A stretch of DNA of 64,000 nucleotides from Catellatospora coxensis (GCF_016862635.1 NZ_BONI01000014.1:1-64000), one strand, 5' to 3'; counted from the first letter of the stretch, positions 25,246 to 34,438 are shown. Made by a program: numbers and translations. The notes: generated from the sequence alone by a model not told the origin.

Positions 25246-26245
25246 GCCCGCCGCCCGGATCCGCCGCGCCCTGGGCACCTGGGACGTGGTCGTGCTGCTG
25301 GCACTGGTCGCCGTCGCCGTCGTCGGCGCGCTGACCGTCGACGGCGTCGCCAGCCCCCGGTTCTGGCGCTTCGTGGTCCTGGAGGCGATCCCGATCGCCC
25401 TGATCGCCCTGCCGATGACCCTGATCGTCATCACCGGCGAGATCGACCTGTCGGTGGCCAGCGTGCTCGGGCTGACCTGCTCGGTCATGGGCCAGCTGTG
25501 GGTGTCCGGGGTGACCTCGCTGCCCCTGCTGATCGCACTCGCGCTGCTGCTGGGCGCGGTGCTCGGGGCGGTCAACGGGCTGTTCGTCACCGGGTTCGGG
25601 CTGCCGTCGCTCGCGGTCACCATCGGCACCCTGGCCCTCTACCGCGGCCTGGCCTACGTCGTGCTCGGGGACCGGGCCGTCGCGAACTACCCGACGACCT
25701 GGACCACCACGGCGATCCAGCCGCTGCCCGGCACCACCATCCCGTGGATGATCCTGGTCGTCGCCGCGCTCGCCGTCGTGTTCGCGGTCGTCCTGCACGC
25801 CATGCCGGTCGGCCGCGGCCTGTACGCGATGGGCAACAACGCCGAAGCGGCGCGTTTCGCCGGAGTCGACGTCCGGCTCACCAAGTTCTGGCTGTTCGTC
25901 GCGTCCGGGGCGATGTCGGCGCTCGCCGGTGTCTTCTGGACGCTGCGGTTCGCCAGCGCCCGCGCCGACAACGGCAGCGGCCTGGAACTGGCCGTCGTCG
26001 CCGCGGTCCTGCTCGGCGGGGTGTCCATCTTCGGGGGACGGGGCGCGCTGCTCGGCGTGCTGGCCGCCGTCGCCCTGCTCGGGGTGCTGCGCAACGCGCT
26101 GCAGCTGGCGTACGTGCCGGCGAACACGTTGACGGTGATCACCGGCTCCCTGCTGATCGCCTCGGTCGTCGGACCGAATGTCGCCGGCATGCTGCGCGAG
26201 CGGCTGCGCCGGCGGCGAACCACCACAGTTTCGCCCTCTTCCTGA
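25238..26245 (+). CDS. rhaQ: Rhamnose ABC importer permease 2
   Basis: A 335-residue BPD_transp_2 permease, homologous to its upstream neighbour; the matching motif is GEIDLSVASVLGLTCSVMG. It overlaps the first permease gene by 8 bp. Two distinct permease genes are usual for the RhaSTPQ-type importer. Confidence 0.87.
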   Translation: MSEPAARIRRALGTWDVVVLLALVAVAVVGALTVDGVASPRFWRFVVLEAIPIALIALPMTLIVITGEIDLSVASVLGLTCSVMGQLWVSGVTSLPLLIALALLLGAVLGAVNGLFVTGFGLPSLAVTIGTLALYRGLAYVVLGDRAVANYPTTWTTTAIQPLPGTTIPWMILVVAALAVVFAVVLHAMPVGRGLYAMGNNAEAARFAGVDVRLTKFWLFVASGAMSALAGVFWTLRFASARADNGSGLELAVVAAVLLGGVSIFGGRGALLGVLAAVALLGVLRNALQLAYVPANTLTVITGSLLIASVVGPNVAGMLRERLRRRRTTTVSPSS

Positions 26246-26291
26246 CGCCGCCTGCTCCTCGCGGCCACCCCCGATGAAAGGAAGCACCCCC

Positions 26292-27344
26292 ATGAGATCA
26301 GGCACGAAGCGGATACGCCTGGTGGCGATGGCCGCGCTGACGGCGCTCACGTTCGCCACGGCGGCGTGCGCCGAGGACGGCGGCGACGGCACCACCCCCG
26401 GCGGGTCGACCGGCACCATGAAGACCGGCCTGAAGATCGCGTTCCTGCCCAAGCAGGTCAACAACCCGTACTTCACCACCTCCGACAACGGCGGCAAGGC
26501 CGCGGTCGAGGAGATCAAGGGCAGCTACAGCGAGACCGGCCCGTCCGAGGCCAGCCCGTCGGCGCAGGTCAGCTACATCAACACGCTGTCGCAGCAGAAC
26601 ACCGACGTGATCGTGGTGTCCGCCAACGACAAGGACGCCATCTGCGGGGCGCTCAACGAGGCCCGCCAGGCCGGCGCGAAGGTCGTCACGTTCGACTCCG
26701 ACACCAACCCGACCTGCCGCGACCTGTTCATCAACCAGGCCACCGCCGAGGGCATCGCCGCCAACCAGGTCAAGCTGATCTCCGAGGCGGTCGGCCCGGA
26801 CGGCGGCGAGATCGCGATCCTGTCGGCGACCGCGAACGCCACCAACCAGAACGCCTGGATCGAGCTGATGAAGACCGAGCTCGGCAAGCCCGAGTACGCC
26901 AAGCTCAAGCTCGTCGACACCGTCTACGGCGACGACCAGGACCAGAAGTCGTTCACCGAGACCCAGGCGCTGCTGGCCAAGCACCCCAACCTCAAGGGCA
27001 TCATCTCGCCGACCACCGTCGGCGTCGCCGCGGCCGCTCGTTACCTGTCCGGCTCGACGTACAAGGGCAAGGTGCAGCTGACCGGCCTGGGCACCCCGAA
27101 CCAGATGAAGGCGTTCGTCAAGGACGGCACCGTCAAGGCGTTCGCGCTGTGGAACCCGGCCGACCTGGGCTACCTCGCCGCGTACGCGGGTGGCGCGCTC
27201 GCGTCCGGGCTGATCACCGGCAAGGAGGGTGACAAGTTCACCGCGGGCAAGCTCGGCGAATACACCGTCGGCAAGGACGCCACGGTGCTGCTCGGCGACC
27301 CGTTCACCTTCAACGCCGGCAACGTCGACCAGTTCAACTTCTGA
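26292..27344 (+). CDS. rhaS: Rhamnose ABC importer substrate-binding lipoprotein
   Basis: A 350-residue periplasmic-binding protein (Peripla_BP_4 class). The lipoprotein signal is MRSGTKRIRLVAMAAL with a lipobox ending at C26 (TAAC), so it is anchored outside the cell. The mature part begins with a Gly/Thr-rich spacer then KIAFLPKQVNNPYF, as in RhaS/RbsB-type proteins. ATG 26292 is favoured because AAAGGAAG lies 7 nt upstream; an in-frame ATG at 26274 overlaps the ribosome site. It delivers L-rhamnose to the two permeases. Confidence 0.9.
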   Translation: MRSGTKRIRLVAMAALTALTFATAACAEDGGDGTTPGGSTGTMKTGLKIAFLPKQVNNPYFTTSDNGGKAAVEEIKGSYSETGPSEASPSAQVSYINTLSQQNTDVIVVSANDKDAICGALNEARQAGAKVVTFDSDTNPTCRDLFINQATAEGIAANQVKLISEAVGPDGGEIAILSATANATNQNAWIELMKTELGKPEYAKLKLVDTVYGDDQDQKSFTETQALLAKHPNLKGIISPTTVGVAAAARYLSGSTYKGKVQLTGLGTPNQMKAFVKDGTVKAFALWNPADLGYLAAYAGGALASGLITGKEGDKFTAGKLGEYTVGKDATVLLGDPFTFNAGNVDQFNF

Positions 27345-27365
27345 TCCAGGTACAGGAGGCATGGC

Positions 27366-27698
27366 GTGCGCCGGATCTGCTTCACCCTCCAGGTCAGACC
27401 CGACCGGCTGGAGGAGTACCGGCGCCGCCATGCCCAGGTCTGGCCCGACATGCTCGCCGCGCTGCGCGACACCGGCTGGACCGACTACAGCCTGTTCCTG
27501 CGCGAGGACGGCCTGTTGGTGGGCTACCTGCTCACCGACGACTTCGACGCCGCCCTGGCCGCGATGGACGCGACCGACGTCAACGCCCGCTGGCAGGCGC
27601 AGATGGCCGAGTTCTTCGACACCGGCCGCCCCGACCAGCACATGCACGTGCTCACCGAAGTGTTCCACCTTGAAGACCAGCTAGGAGACGACCGATGA
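27366..27698 (+). CDS. rhaM: L-rhamnose mutarotase
   Basis: A 110-residue RhaM/YiiL-type mutarotase that interconverts alpha and beta anomers of L-rhamnose to feed the isomerase. Family features are RPDRLEEYRRRHAQVWPDML (with the conserved Tyr and His), DYSLFL and an aromatic-poor C-terminal half ending in DQHMHVLTEVFHL. The start is GTG 27366 with AGGAGG 6 nt upstream; the ATG at 27361 is out of frame. The stop overlaps the isomerase ATG. Confidence 0.92.
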   Translation: MRRICFTLQVRPDRLEEYRRRHAQVWPDMLAALRDTGWTDYSLFLREDGLLVGYLLTDDFDAALAAMDATDVNARWQAQMAEFFDTGRPDQHMHVLTEVFHLEDQLGDDR

Positions 27699-28870
27699 CC
27701 GACCTCGCGGCGCAGTCGCGCGTGCTTTCGACCCTGCGCGGGCAGCGCATCGAGACGGCCTCCTGGGCGTACGGCAACTCCGGCACCCGGTTCAAGGTGT
27801 TCGCCCAGCAGGGTGTGCCCCGCGACCCGTACGAGAAGATCGCCGACGCGGCCACCGTGCACCGGTTCACCGGCGTCGCCCCGACCGTCGCGCTGCACAT
27901 CCCCTGGGACAAGGTCGACGACTACGCCGACCTGGCCCGCCACGCCGCCGACCTCGGCATCGCGCTGGGCACCATCAACGCCAACGTGTTCCAGGACGAC
28001 GACTACAAGCTCGGCAGCGTCACCAACGCCGACCCGGCCGTACGCCGAAAAGCCATCGGGCACCTGCTCGAATGCGTCGACATCATGGACGCCACCGGCT
28101 CGCGGGACCTGAAGCTGTGGTTCTCCGACGGCACCAACTACCCCGGCCAGGACGACGTGCGCACCCGCCAGGACCGCCTCGCCGAAGCACTGCGCGAGAC
28201 CTACGACCGGCTCGGGCCCGACCAGCGCATGCTGCTGGAGTACAAGCTGTTCGAACCGGCCTTCTACATGACCGACGTGCCCGACTGGGGCACCGCCTAC
28301 CTGCACTGCACCCAGCTCGGCGAGCGCGCCCAGGTCGTCATCGACACCGGCCACCACGCGCCCGGCACCAACATCGAGTTCATCGTCGCGATGCTGCTGC
28401 GCGCCGGGCGGCTCGGCGGATTCGACTTCAACTCCCGCTTCTACGCCGACGACGACCTGATGGTCGGCTCCGCCGACCCGTTCCAGCTGTTCCGGATCAT
28501 GCACGAGATCGTGCTCGCCGGAGGGCTGGAGGCCTCCGCCGGGATCGCGTACATGCTCGACCAGTGCCACAACATCGAACCGAAGATCCCCGCGGTGATC
28601 CGCTCGGTGATGAACGTGCAGGAGGCCACCGCCAAGGCCCTGCTCGTCGACCACGCCGCGCTGGCCGCCGCGCAGCAGGCCGGTGACGTGCTCGAAGCCA
28701 ACGCCGCGCTGATGGACGCCTACCACACCGACGTCCGCCCGATGCTGCGCGAGCTGCGCGAGGACATGGGCCTGGACCCCGACCCGATCGCGGCGTACCG
28801 GCGCTCAGGTTACTTCGAGAAGATCTGCGAAGAGCGGGCGCAGGGCCAGGCCGCGGGCTGGGGCGCGTGA
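27695..28870 (+). CDS. rhaI: L-rhamnose isomerase (RhaI type)
   Basis: A 391-residue TIM-barrel isomerase converting L-rhamnose to L-rhamnulose, of the Gram-positive/Pseudomonas RhaI family rather than enterobacterial RhaA. Metal-site strands are visible: LLEYKLFEPAFYMTD (Glu), VVIDTGHHAPGTNIE (Asp and His) and GGFDFNSRFYADDDL (Asp residues). The length fits. ATG 27695 overlaps the mutarotase stop; the stop overlaps the aldolase start. Confidence 0.92.
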   Translation: MTDLAAQSRVLSTLRGQRIETASWAYGNSGTRFKVFAQQGVPRDPYEKIADAATVHRFTGVAPTVALHIPWDKVDDYADLARHAADLGIALGTINANVFQDDDYKLGSVTNADPAVRRKAIGHLLECVDIMDATGSRDLKLWFSDGTNYPGQDDVRTRQDRLAEALRETYDRLGPDQRMLLEYKLFEPAFYMTDVPDWGTAYLHCTQLGERAQVVIDTGHHAPGTNIEFIVAMLLRAGRLGGFDFNSRFYADDDLMVGSADPFQLFRIMHEIVLAGGLEASAGIAYMLDQCHNIEPKIPAVIRSVMNVQEATAKALLVDHAALAAAQQAGDVLEANAALMDAYHTDVRPMLRELREDMGLDPDPIAAYRRSGYFEKICEERAQGQAAGWGA

Positions 28871-30900
28871 TGGCGGCCAAGGACGAGCTGCTCGCCCGGT
28901 CGCACCGGCTCGGCGCGGACCCGGCCTACACCAACTACGCCGGCGGCAACACCTCCGCCAAGGGCGAGGAGACCGATCCGGCGACCGGGCAGCCCGTACG
29001 GCTGATGTGGGTGAAGGGCTCCGGCGGCGACCTCGGCACGCTGACCGGGGCCGGGCTCGCGGCGCTGCGCCTGGACCGGCTGCGCGCCCTGGCCGACGTG
29101 TACCCGGGCGTCGAGCGCGAGGACGAGATGGTCGGCCTGTTCGACTACTGCCTGCACGGGCGCGGCGGCGCGGCCCCGTCGATCGACACCGCCATGCACG
29201 GGCTGCTCGATGCCGAACACGTCGACCACCTGCACCCCGACGCCGGGATCGCGCTCGCGGCCGCGGCCGACGGGCCCGCGCTGACCAAGGAGTGCTTCGG
29301 CGACCGGGTGGTGTGGGTGCCGTGGCGGCGGCCCGGGTTCCAGCTCGGCCTGGACATCGCCGCGGTACGCCGGGCACATCCGGAGGCGATCGGGGTCGTC
29401 CTCGGCGGGCACGGCATCACCGCCTGGGGCGACACCAGCGACGAGTGCGAGCAGCACTCCGTCGAGATGATCCGCACCGCGCAGGCGTTCCTCGACGAGC
29501 GCGGCCGCCCCGAACCGTTCGGGGCACGGCTGGCCGAGTACGAGCCGCTGCCCGAACCGGAACGGCACGCCCGCGCGGCAGCGCTCGCGCCCGTGCTGCG
29601 CGGTCTCGCCTCCACCGACCGCCGCCAGGTCGGCCACTACACCGATACCGTGGAGGTGCTCGACTTCCTCGCCTCGGCCGAGCACCCGCGGCTGGCCGCG
29701 CTGGGCACCTCCTGCCCCGACCACTTCCTGCGCACCAAGGTCCGCCCGATGGTGCTGGACCTGCCGCCCACAGCGGATCTCGACGAGACCGTCACGCGGC
29801 TGCGCGAACTGCACGCCGCCTACCGTGACGAGTACGCCGCCTACTACCGGCGTCATGCCGACGCCGACTCGCCGCCGATGCGGGGCGCGGACCCGGCGAT
29901 CGTGCTGGTGCCGGGCGTGGGCATGTTCAGCTTCGGCCGGGACAAGCAGACCGCCCGGGTCGCGGGGGAGTTCTACGTCAACGCGATCAACGTCATGCGC
30001 GGCGCGGAGGCCGTCTCCCGCTACGAGCCGATCCCCGAGGCGGAGAAGTTCCGCATCGAGTACTGGGCCCTCGAAGAGGCGAAACTCGCCCGGATGCCCC
30101 GGCCCAAGCCGCTCGCGGCCCGGGTCGCGCTGGTCACCGGCGGCGGCTCGGGCATCGGGCGGGCGGTCGCGCTGCGCCTGGCCGCCGAGGGGGCCTGCGT
30201 GGTGGTCGCCGACCGTGACGCCGAATCCGCGGCGAGGGTCGCCGCTGAGATCGGCACGGCCGACGCCGCCGTCGCGGTCGAGGTCGACGTCACCGACGAG
30301 GACCAGATCCGGGCCGGGTTCGCGGTGGCGGCGCTGGCGTTCGGCGGGGTGGACCTGGTCGTCAACAACGCCGGGCTGTCGGTGTCCAAGCCGCTGCTGG
30401 AGACCACGCCCGCCGACTGGGACCGGCAGCACGACGTGATGGCCCGCGGGTCGTTCCTGGTGTCGCGCGAGGCCGCGCGGACCATGATCGCGCAGGGGGC
30501 CGGCGGTGACATCGTCTACATCGTCAGCAAGAACGCGGTCTTCGCCGGGCCGAACAACGTCGCGTACGGCGCGGCCAAGGCCGACCAGGCGCACCAGGTG
30601 CGGCTGCTCGCCGCCGAACTCGGCGAGCACGGCATCCGCGTCAACGGCGTCAACCCCGACGGGGTCGTACGCGGATCAGGCATCTTCGCCTCCGGCTGGG
30701 GAGCCAGACGCGCCGCCGTCTACGGCGTGCCCGAGGAGAAACTCGGGGAGTACTACGCGCAGCGCACGCTGCTCAAACGGGAGGTGCTGCCCGAACACGT
30801 CGCCAACGCGGTCTTCGTGCTCGCGGGCGCGGAACTGTCCCACACCACCGGCCTGCACGTGCCCGTCGACGCCGGGGTCGCCGCGGCGTTCCTGCGGTGA
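28870..30900 (+). CDS. rhaD: Bifunctional rhamnulose-1-phosphate aldolase / short-chain dehydrogenase
   Basis: A 676-residue fusion. Residues about 1-390 are a class II aldolase with zinc-binding HLHPDAG and GGHG motifs, which splits L-rhamnulose 1-phosphate into DHAP and L-lactaldehyde. Residues about 415-676 are a short-chain dehydrogenase with TGGGSGIG (about 423-430), NNAG and Y-x-x-x-K in YGAAK, acting on the lactaldehyde. Joining the two lets the reactive aldehyde be passed on directly. ATG 28870 overlaps the isomerase stop (TGATG); a GTG one codon earlier is possible. It supplies lactate to the divergent LutABC system (inference). Confidence 0.92.
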   Translation: MAAKDELLARSHRLGADPAYTNYAGGNTSAKGEETDPATGQPVRLMWVKGSGGDLGTLTGAGLAALRLDRLRALADVYPGVEREDEMVGLFDYCLHGRGGAAPSIDTAMHGLLDAEHVDHLHPDAGIALAAAADGPALTKECFGDRVVWVPWRRPGFQLGLDIAAVRRAHPEAIGVVLGGHGITAWGDTSDECEQHSVEMIRTAQAFLDERGRPEPFGARLAEYEPLPEPERHARAAALAPVLRGLASTDRRQVGHYTDTVEVLDFLASAEHPRLAALGTSCPDHFLRTKVRPMVLDLPPTADLDETVTRLRELHAAYRDEYAAYYRRHADADSPPMRGADPAIVLVPGVGMFSFGRDKQTARVAGEFYVNAINVMRGAEAVSRYEPIPEAEKFRIEYWALEEAKLARMPRPKPLAARVALVTGGGSGIGRAVALRLAAEGACVVVADRDAESAARVAAEIGTADAAVAVEVDVTDEDQIRAGFAVAALAFGGVDLVVNNAGLSVSKPLLETTPADWDRQHDVMARGSFLVSREAARTMIAQGAGGDIVYIVSKNAVFAGPNNVAYGAAKADQAHQVRLLAAELGEHGIRVNGVNPDGVVRGSGIFASGWGARRAAVYGVPEEKLGEYYAQRTLLKREVLPEHVANAVFVLAGAELSHTTGLHVPVDAGVAAAFLR

Positions 30901-32333
30901 GCGCCCGGACGGCCACGGCCCGGGTCGCCGCCGTCGACCTCGGCGCGGCCAGCGGACGGGTGATGGCCGCCCGGGTCGGCCCGGACCTGCTGGAGCTGAC
31001 CGAGGTCGCGCGCTTCGCCAACACCGCGGTGCGCGCCGGCGGCACGCTGCACTGGGACGTGCTCAGCCTGTACCGCAGCATCCTCGACGGGCTGCGCGAC
31101 GCCGGGCCGGTCGACTCGATCGGGATCGACTCGTGGGCCGTCGACTACGGGCTGCTCGACGCCGACGGGCGGCTGCTGGGCAACCCGGTCCACTACCGCG
31201 ACTCGCGAACCGACGGGGTCATCGAGCAGGTGCTGCGGCAGGTGCCGGCGGAACGGCTGTACGCGGCCACGGGACTGCAGCTGCAGCCGTTCAACACGCT
31301 GTTCCAGCTCGTCGCCGCCCGAGACACGGCGCAGCTCGCGGCGGCGCGGACCCTGCTGCTCATGCCCGACCTGCTGGCGTACTGGCTGACCGGCGAGATC
31401 GGCGCGGAACGCACCAACGCCTCGACGACGCAGCTGCTCGACGTGAACAGTGGGACGTGGGCGGCGGAGCTGGCGGTCCAGGTCGGCATCCCCCCGGGGA
31501 TCCTGCCGCCGCTGCGGGAACCCGGCCAGCCCATCGGCGTGCTGAACGCGGATGCCGGCCTCGGGCCGGTGCGGGTCACCGCCGTGGCCTCGCACGACAC
31601 CGCGTCGGCCGTCGTCGGTGTGCCGGCGCGGGGCGAGCGGTTCGCGTACCTGTCCTGCGGGACCTGGTCGCTGGTCGGCGTCGAGCTGGACCGGCCCGTG
31701 CTCACCGGGCAGAGCCGGGCCGCGAACTTCACCAACGAGGTCGGCGTCGACGGCACCGTCCGCTACCTGCGCAACGTGATGGGCCTGTGGCTGCTGCAGG
31801 AATGCCAGCGCGTCTGGGGCGAGGACGAGGTGGAGCCGCTGCTGCGGGCGGCGGCTCGCAGCCCCGGCTTCCGATCCGTCATCGACCCCGACGACCCGGT
31901 CTTCCTGCCGCCGGGGGACATGCCCGCCCGGATCGCCGAAGCCTGCCGCCGGACCGGGCAACCGGTGCCGGGCACACCGGCCGAGACGGTGCGCTGCATC
32001 CTCGACAGCCTCGCCTTGGCCCACCGGGCGGCGATCCTCGACGCCCAGCGGCTGTCCGGGCGGGAGGTCGACGTCGTGCACATCGTCGGCGGGGGAGCGC
32101 GCAACGAGCTGCTGTGCCAGCTCACCGCCGACGCCTGCGGGCTGCCGGTGCTCGCAGGGCCGGTCGAGGCGACCGCGCTCGGCAACATCCTGGTGCAGGC
32201 CCGCGCGCTCGGCGTGCTCGGCGCGGAACTGGCGGAGCTGCGGGACCTGGTCCGCAACACTCAGCCGGTTCGCAGCTTCACCCCGCAGGGCGACAGCGCG
32301 GCCTGGTCGGCGGTGGCGGCACGCCTGGCCTGA
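30897..32333 (+). CDS. rhaB: Rhamnulokinase
   Basis: A 478-residue FGGY-family sugar kinase phosphorylating L-rhamnulose. The N-terminal phosphate motif is AAVDLGAASGRVMAA, with IDSWAVDYGLLD in the sugar pocket and HIVGGGARNELLCQLTADA near the C-terminal ATP site, all characteristic of RhaB. GTG 30897 overlaps the aldolase stop (GTGA). Last gene of the rhamnose operon; no strong hairpin was found in the 40 bp before the convergent SUKH-like gene. Confidence 0.92.
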   Translation: MSARTATARVAAVDLGAASGRVMAARVGPDLLELTEVARFANTAVRAGGTLHWDVLSLYRSILDGLRDAGPVDSIGIDSWAVDYGLLDADGRLLGNPVHYRDSRTDGVIEQVLRQVPAERLYAATGLQLQPFNTLFQLVAARDTAQLAAARTLLLMPDLLAYWLTGEIGAERTNASTTQLLDVNSGTWAAELAVQVGIPPGILPPLREPGQPIGVLNADAGLGPVRVTAVASHDTASAVVGVPARGERFAYLSCGTWSLVGVELDRPVLTGQSRAANFTNEVGVDGTVRYLRNVMGLWLLQECQRVWGEDEVEPLLRAAARSPGFRSVIDPDDPVFLPPGDMPARIAEACRRTGQPVPGTPAETVRCILDSLALAHRAAILDAQRLSGREVDVVHIVGGGARNELLCQLTADACGLPVLAGPVEATALGNILVQARALGVLGAELAELRDLVRNTQPVRSFTPQGDSAAWSAVAARLA

Positions 32334-32373
32334 GGGGCGGAACTCCGCAAGCCGCAACCGAACGCGCGAGACC

Positions 32374-32871
32374 TCATTCGGCTGCGTAGTCGCCGATCGC
32401 GACATCGTGCAGCAGGTTGTGCCAGTATCCCGGATCCTCGTCGAATGTCGAGGCGTCAATCGCCACCAATGCCCGGCCCAGATCCGCGCTGATCGTCTCG
32501 AGATCCTCCCGAGAGGTGCCCCGATCCCCGTACGGGCACCGTCGACGGAACTCTGCGAGACATCGGTCGAAGGCCTGCGGCGAGGCGTTGACGTGCCCGA
32601 CTCCCGCATCGAGAGTAAGGCTCGTGATCACCACTTCGCCTGTGGCGGCGTCCACGCAGAACACCTCGACATCGTCTGCGCCGTCCTGGCCGATGATGAT
32701 GAAGTCACGGCCCGAAGCAGTGTGCGAACGGGCGTCGGTCGGAGTGAACAGCGGGTTCCCTGAGGACAGACCACGCTGCGACAGGAAGTCCCGGGCAGGC
32801 TGATCGCGAATCGACGAGAGCGCACTCTCCTCGTACCGGAATCTGGACTCCGGCCCACTGACGCCAACCAT
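32374..32871 (-). CDS. SUKH-4-like protein (possible orphan immunity protein)
   Basis: A 165-residue protein resembling the SUKH-4 (SMI1/KNR4 superfamily) immunity fold: an N-terminal helix region, then L-F-T-P-T-D leading to RDFIIIGQDGADDVEVFCVDAATGEVV and a terminal VNASPQAFDRCLAEF helix. SUKH proteins normally neutralise polymorphic toxins, but no toxin gene is adjacent, so it is an orphan or has a different use. ATG 32871 has AAGGGCGAC just upstream. Codon use here is less GC-biased than in the rhamnose genes, hinting at a different history. Confidence 0.6.
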   Translation of the reverse strand: MVGVSGPESRFRYEESALSSIRDQPARDFLSQRGLSSGNPLFTPTDARSHTASGRDFIIIGQDGADDVEVFCVDAATGEVVITSLTLDAGVGHVNASPQAFDRCLAEFRRRCPYGDRGTSREDLETISADLGRALVAIDASTFDEDPGYWHNLLHDVAIGDYAAE

Positions 32872-32944
32872 GTCGCCCTTTCTCGCCGTGGCGGCGTGCA
32901 CGGTGCCTGACTTCCGCATGCCAGGCTTGATCGAGAATAGCCGG

Positions 32945-33517
32945 ATGAACGGTGAGCGACGGGGCGTCATACTCTACGGACACGGGGCTGACGCCGTGGC
33001 GGAAGCGCTGCGTGAGCTGGATCCGCGGTACCTGCCGGTCGATGGTGTGCCGCCGGAGTCAGCGCAGGTGCCAGTGCTGCGCTGTGAGAACCGGGCGGAG
33101 GCGGACGACGTTCGCAAGGCGGCGCCTGACGTCGCCTGGCAGGTGGTTGCGCTGTATCGGCCAGGGGATGAGGTCGAGCATTCAGGCAATCCTGTGCTCT
33201 GGCTCAACACCTCCAAGATCGATCCGCGCACTGCCGCGAGGGCCGTCGACCAGGCTGATCTCGTGGTCTGGTACGAGGTCATCAATCCCATACGTGTCAC
33301 CACCGCCGACGGCGGTCCGGCAGCGGACGACTACAGCAATTTCGTGATCGTCGTGCCGGACGGGTATCGGACGGTGGCGCACGCCGTCACGGGCGCGACA
33401 GCGCCAGAGTGTCTGCCGAGTACCGCGGAGAGGGTGCTTCGCTCACATGACCTGTGGGTGCTTGCCCGGCTGCGGGATGCCGACGTGTGTGAGAACTGCG
33501 TCCTCCGGCACGGCTGA
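32945..33517 (+). CDS. Hypothetical protein, 190 residues
   Basis: ATG 32945 opens a 190-residue soluble acidic protein beginning MNGERRGVILYGHGADAVAEALRELDPRYLPVDG, with a mid-region VLWLNTSKIDPRTAARAVDQADLVVWYEV. It ends in a C-x-x-C (CENC) followed by VLRHG. I recognise no family. It is divergent from the SUKH-like gene by 73 bp and may share a promoter region with it. The open frame reaches further upstream, but it overlaps the divergent gene and has no ribosome site. Confidence 0.6.
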   Translation: MNGERRGVILYGHGADAVAEALRELDPRYLPVDGVPPESAQVPVLRCENRAEADDVRKAAPDVAWQVVALYRPGDEVEHSGNPVLWLNTSKIDPRTAARAVDQADLVVWYEVINPIRVTTADGGPAADDYSNFVIVVPDGYRTVAHAVTGATAPECLPSTAERVLRSHDLWVLARLRDADVCENCVLRHG

Positions 33518-33532
33518 GCGGTGCGGCCGAGG

Positions 33533-33904
33533 TCATGACGGCCCAGGCCGGTCCTCAGCCGCATCGGAGTCTGCGGCGAACTCGTACGCGCGCTCGACGT
33601 GCGCCACCTCGACGCGGTAACGGGCGAGCCACTTCTGCCGGCCGAGCTGCTGCGCCACCAGATGCTCGGGGTGCTGCTTCCAGGACCGGATCGATTCGGC
33701 GTCGGCGTAGTAGATGACGACCAGGTCACTGCCGTCCGGCAGAACCGCCGACTCCCGGCCCAGGTAGCCGGGCTGGGACTCGGCCAGGGCGACCATCCGC
33801 TCGTTCATCGCGGCGTAGCCTTCAGGATCCGTTCCGCTCGGCGTGATCGTGAAGATGGCGACGTGGTACGGCGGCTCGGGCCGGGTCCAGTAAGGAGTGA
33901 TCAC
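33533..33904 (-). CDS. Antibiotic biosynthesis monooxygenase (ABM) domain protein
   Basis: A 123-residue single-domain ABM/dimeric alpha-beta barrel protein. The pattern matches the subgroup with Y-W-T-R-x-P near the start, YHVAIFTITPSG, MVALAESQPGYLGRESA and IRSWKQHPEHLVAQQLGRQKWLARYRVEVAHVERAYEF. Members include cofactor-less oxygenases and small enzymes of unknown role. No biosynthetic cluster surrounds it, so antibiotic synthesis should not be inferred. It is convergent with the 32945-33517 gene. Confidence 0.8.
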   Translation of the reverse strand: MITPYWTRPEPPYHVAIFTITPSGTDPEGYAAMNERMVALAESQPGYLGRESAVLPDGSDLVVIYYADAESIRSWKQHPEHLVAQQLGRQKWLARYRVEVAHVERAYEFAADSDAAEDRPGPS

Positions 33905-34015
33905 GGCTTATGGTACTTGCTCGCCCGAGAACTGATCATCCGGGCGTAACCGAGCAGTCAGGCGGCGGCGGCACGGCCGGCCGTCGGCGAAAGCGCCTCA
34001 ACCGATAAGCCGACC

Positions 34016-34438
34016 TCACGACGTGGGGAGTTCTCCGCGCTCGGTGATCATCCGCAGCCACCCCTCCAGCACGACGACGAACTCCTCGAGGTCGGCAGTG
34101 GTGTGGGAGGCTCGCTCATGGTCCCAGTCGGGATCGAGGACGACGATGCGGAAGCCGCAGCTGTGGTACCAGCCGGCGTCAATGTTGATCTCCCGAGCCG
34201 GTAGGCCGCCCTGCCGCAGCGCCTCCTGCTCGGTCAGCCACGGCGGTCGTACGGTGCGTGCCCAGTACAGGTCCTCGGAGTCGTTGGCCTCGACGCTTCC
34301 ATCCGGCAGACGTCGGACCGACAGCGTGTTGTAGACGACGTTCCAGCCCATGGGCACACGCAGCGGCAGCAGTTCCCAGTCCTCGGTGATGGTTGCGGCC
34401 AGCGGGGATCGGGGCGGAAGCCGGAAGATCGCGTCCAT
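34016..34438 (-). CDS. Hypothetical protein, 140 residues
   Basis: ATG 34438 opens a 140-residue soluble protein beginning MDAIFRLPPRSPLAA, with two conserved-looking patches, WNVVYNTLSVRRLPDGSVEANDSEDLYWA and INIDAGWYHSCGFRIVVLDPDW, and an amphipathic C-terminal helix. An upstream GTG (34495) would add 19 residues of low-quality sequence. I do not recognise the family. The D-G-S-V-E-A-N-D pattern and length resemble small immunity-type proteins, but this is not enough for a call. Confidence 0.55.
   Translation of the reverse strand: MDAIFRLPPRSPLAATITEDWELLPLRVPMGWNVVYNTLSVRRLPDGSVEANDSEDLYWARTVRPPWLTEQEALRQGGLPAREINIDAGWYHSCGFRIVVLDPDWDHERASHTTADLEEFVVVLEGWLRMITERGELPTS

Noticed and set aside
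27361-27363. ATG at 27361 as the start of the rhamnose mutarotase
   Set aside because: It is out of frame with the mutarotase; GTG 27366 is in frame and correctly spaced from AGGAGG.
33533-33904. The ABM protein as evidence for an antibiotic gene cluster
   Set aside because: No biosynthetic enzymes, carrier proteins or transporters of such a cluster are nearby; single ABM proteins are common outside them.
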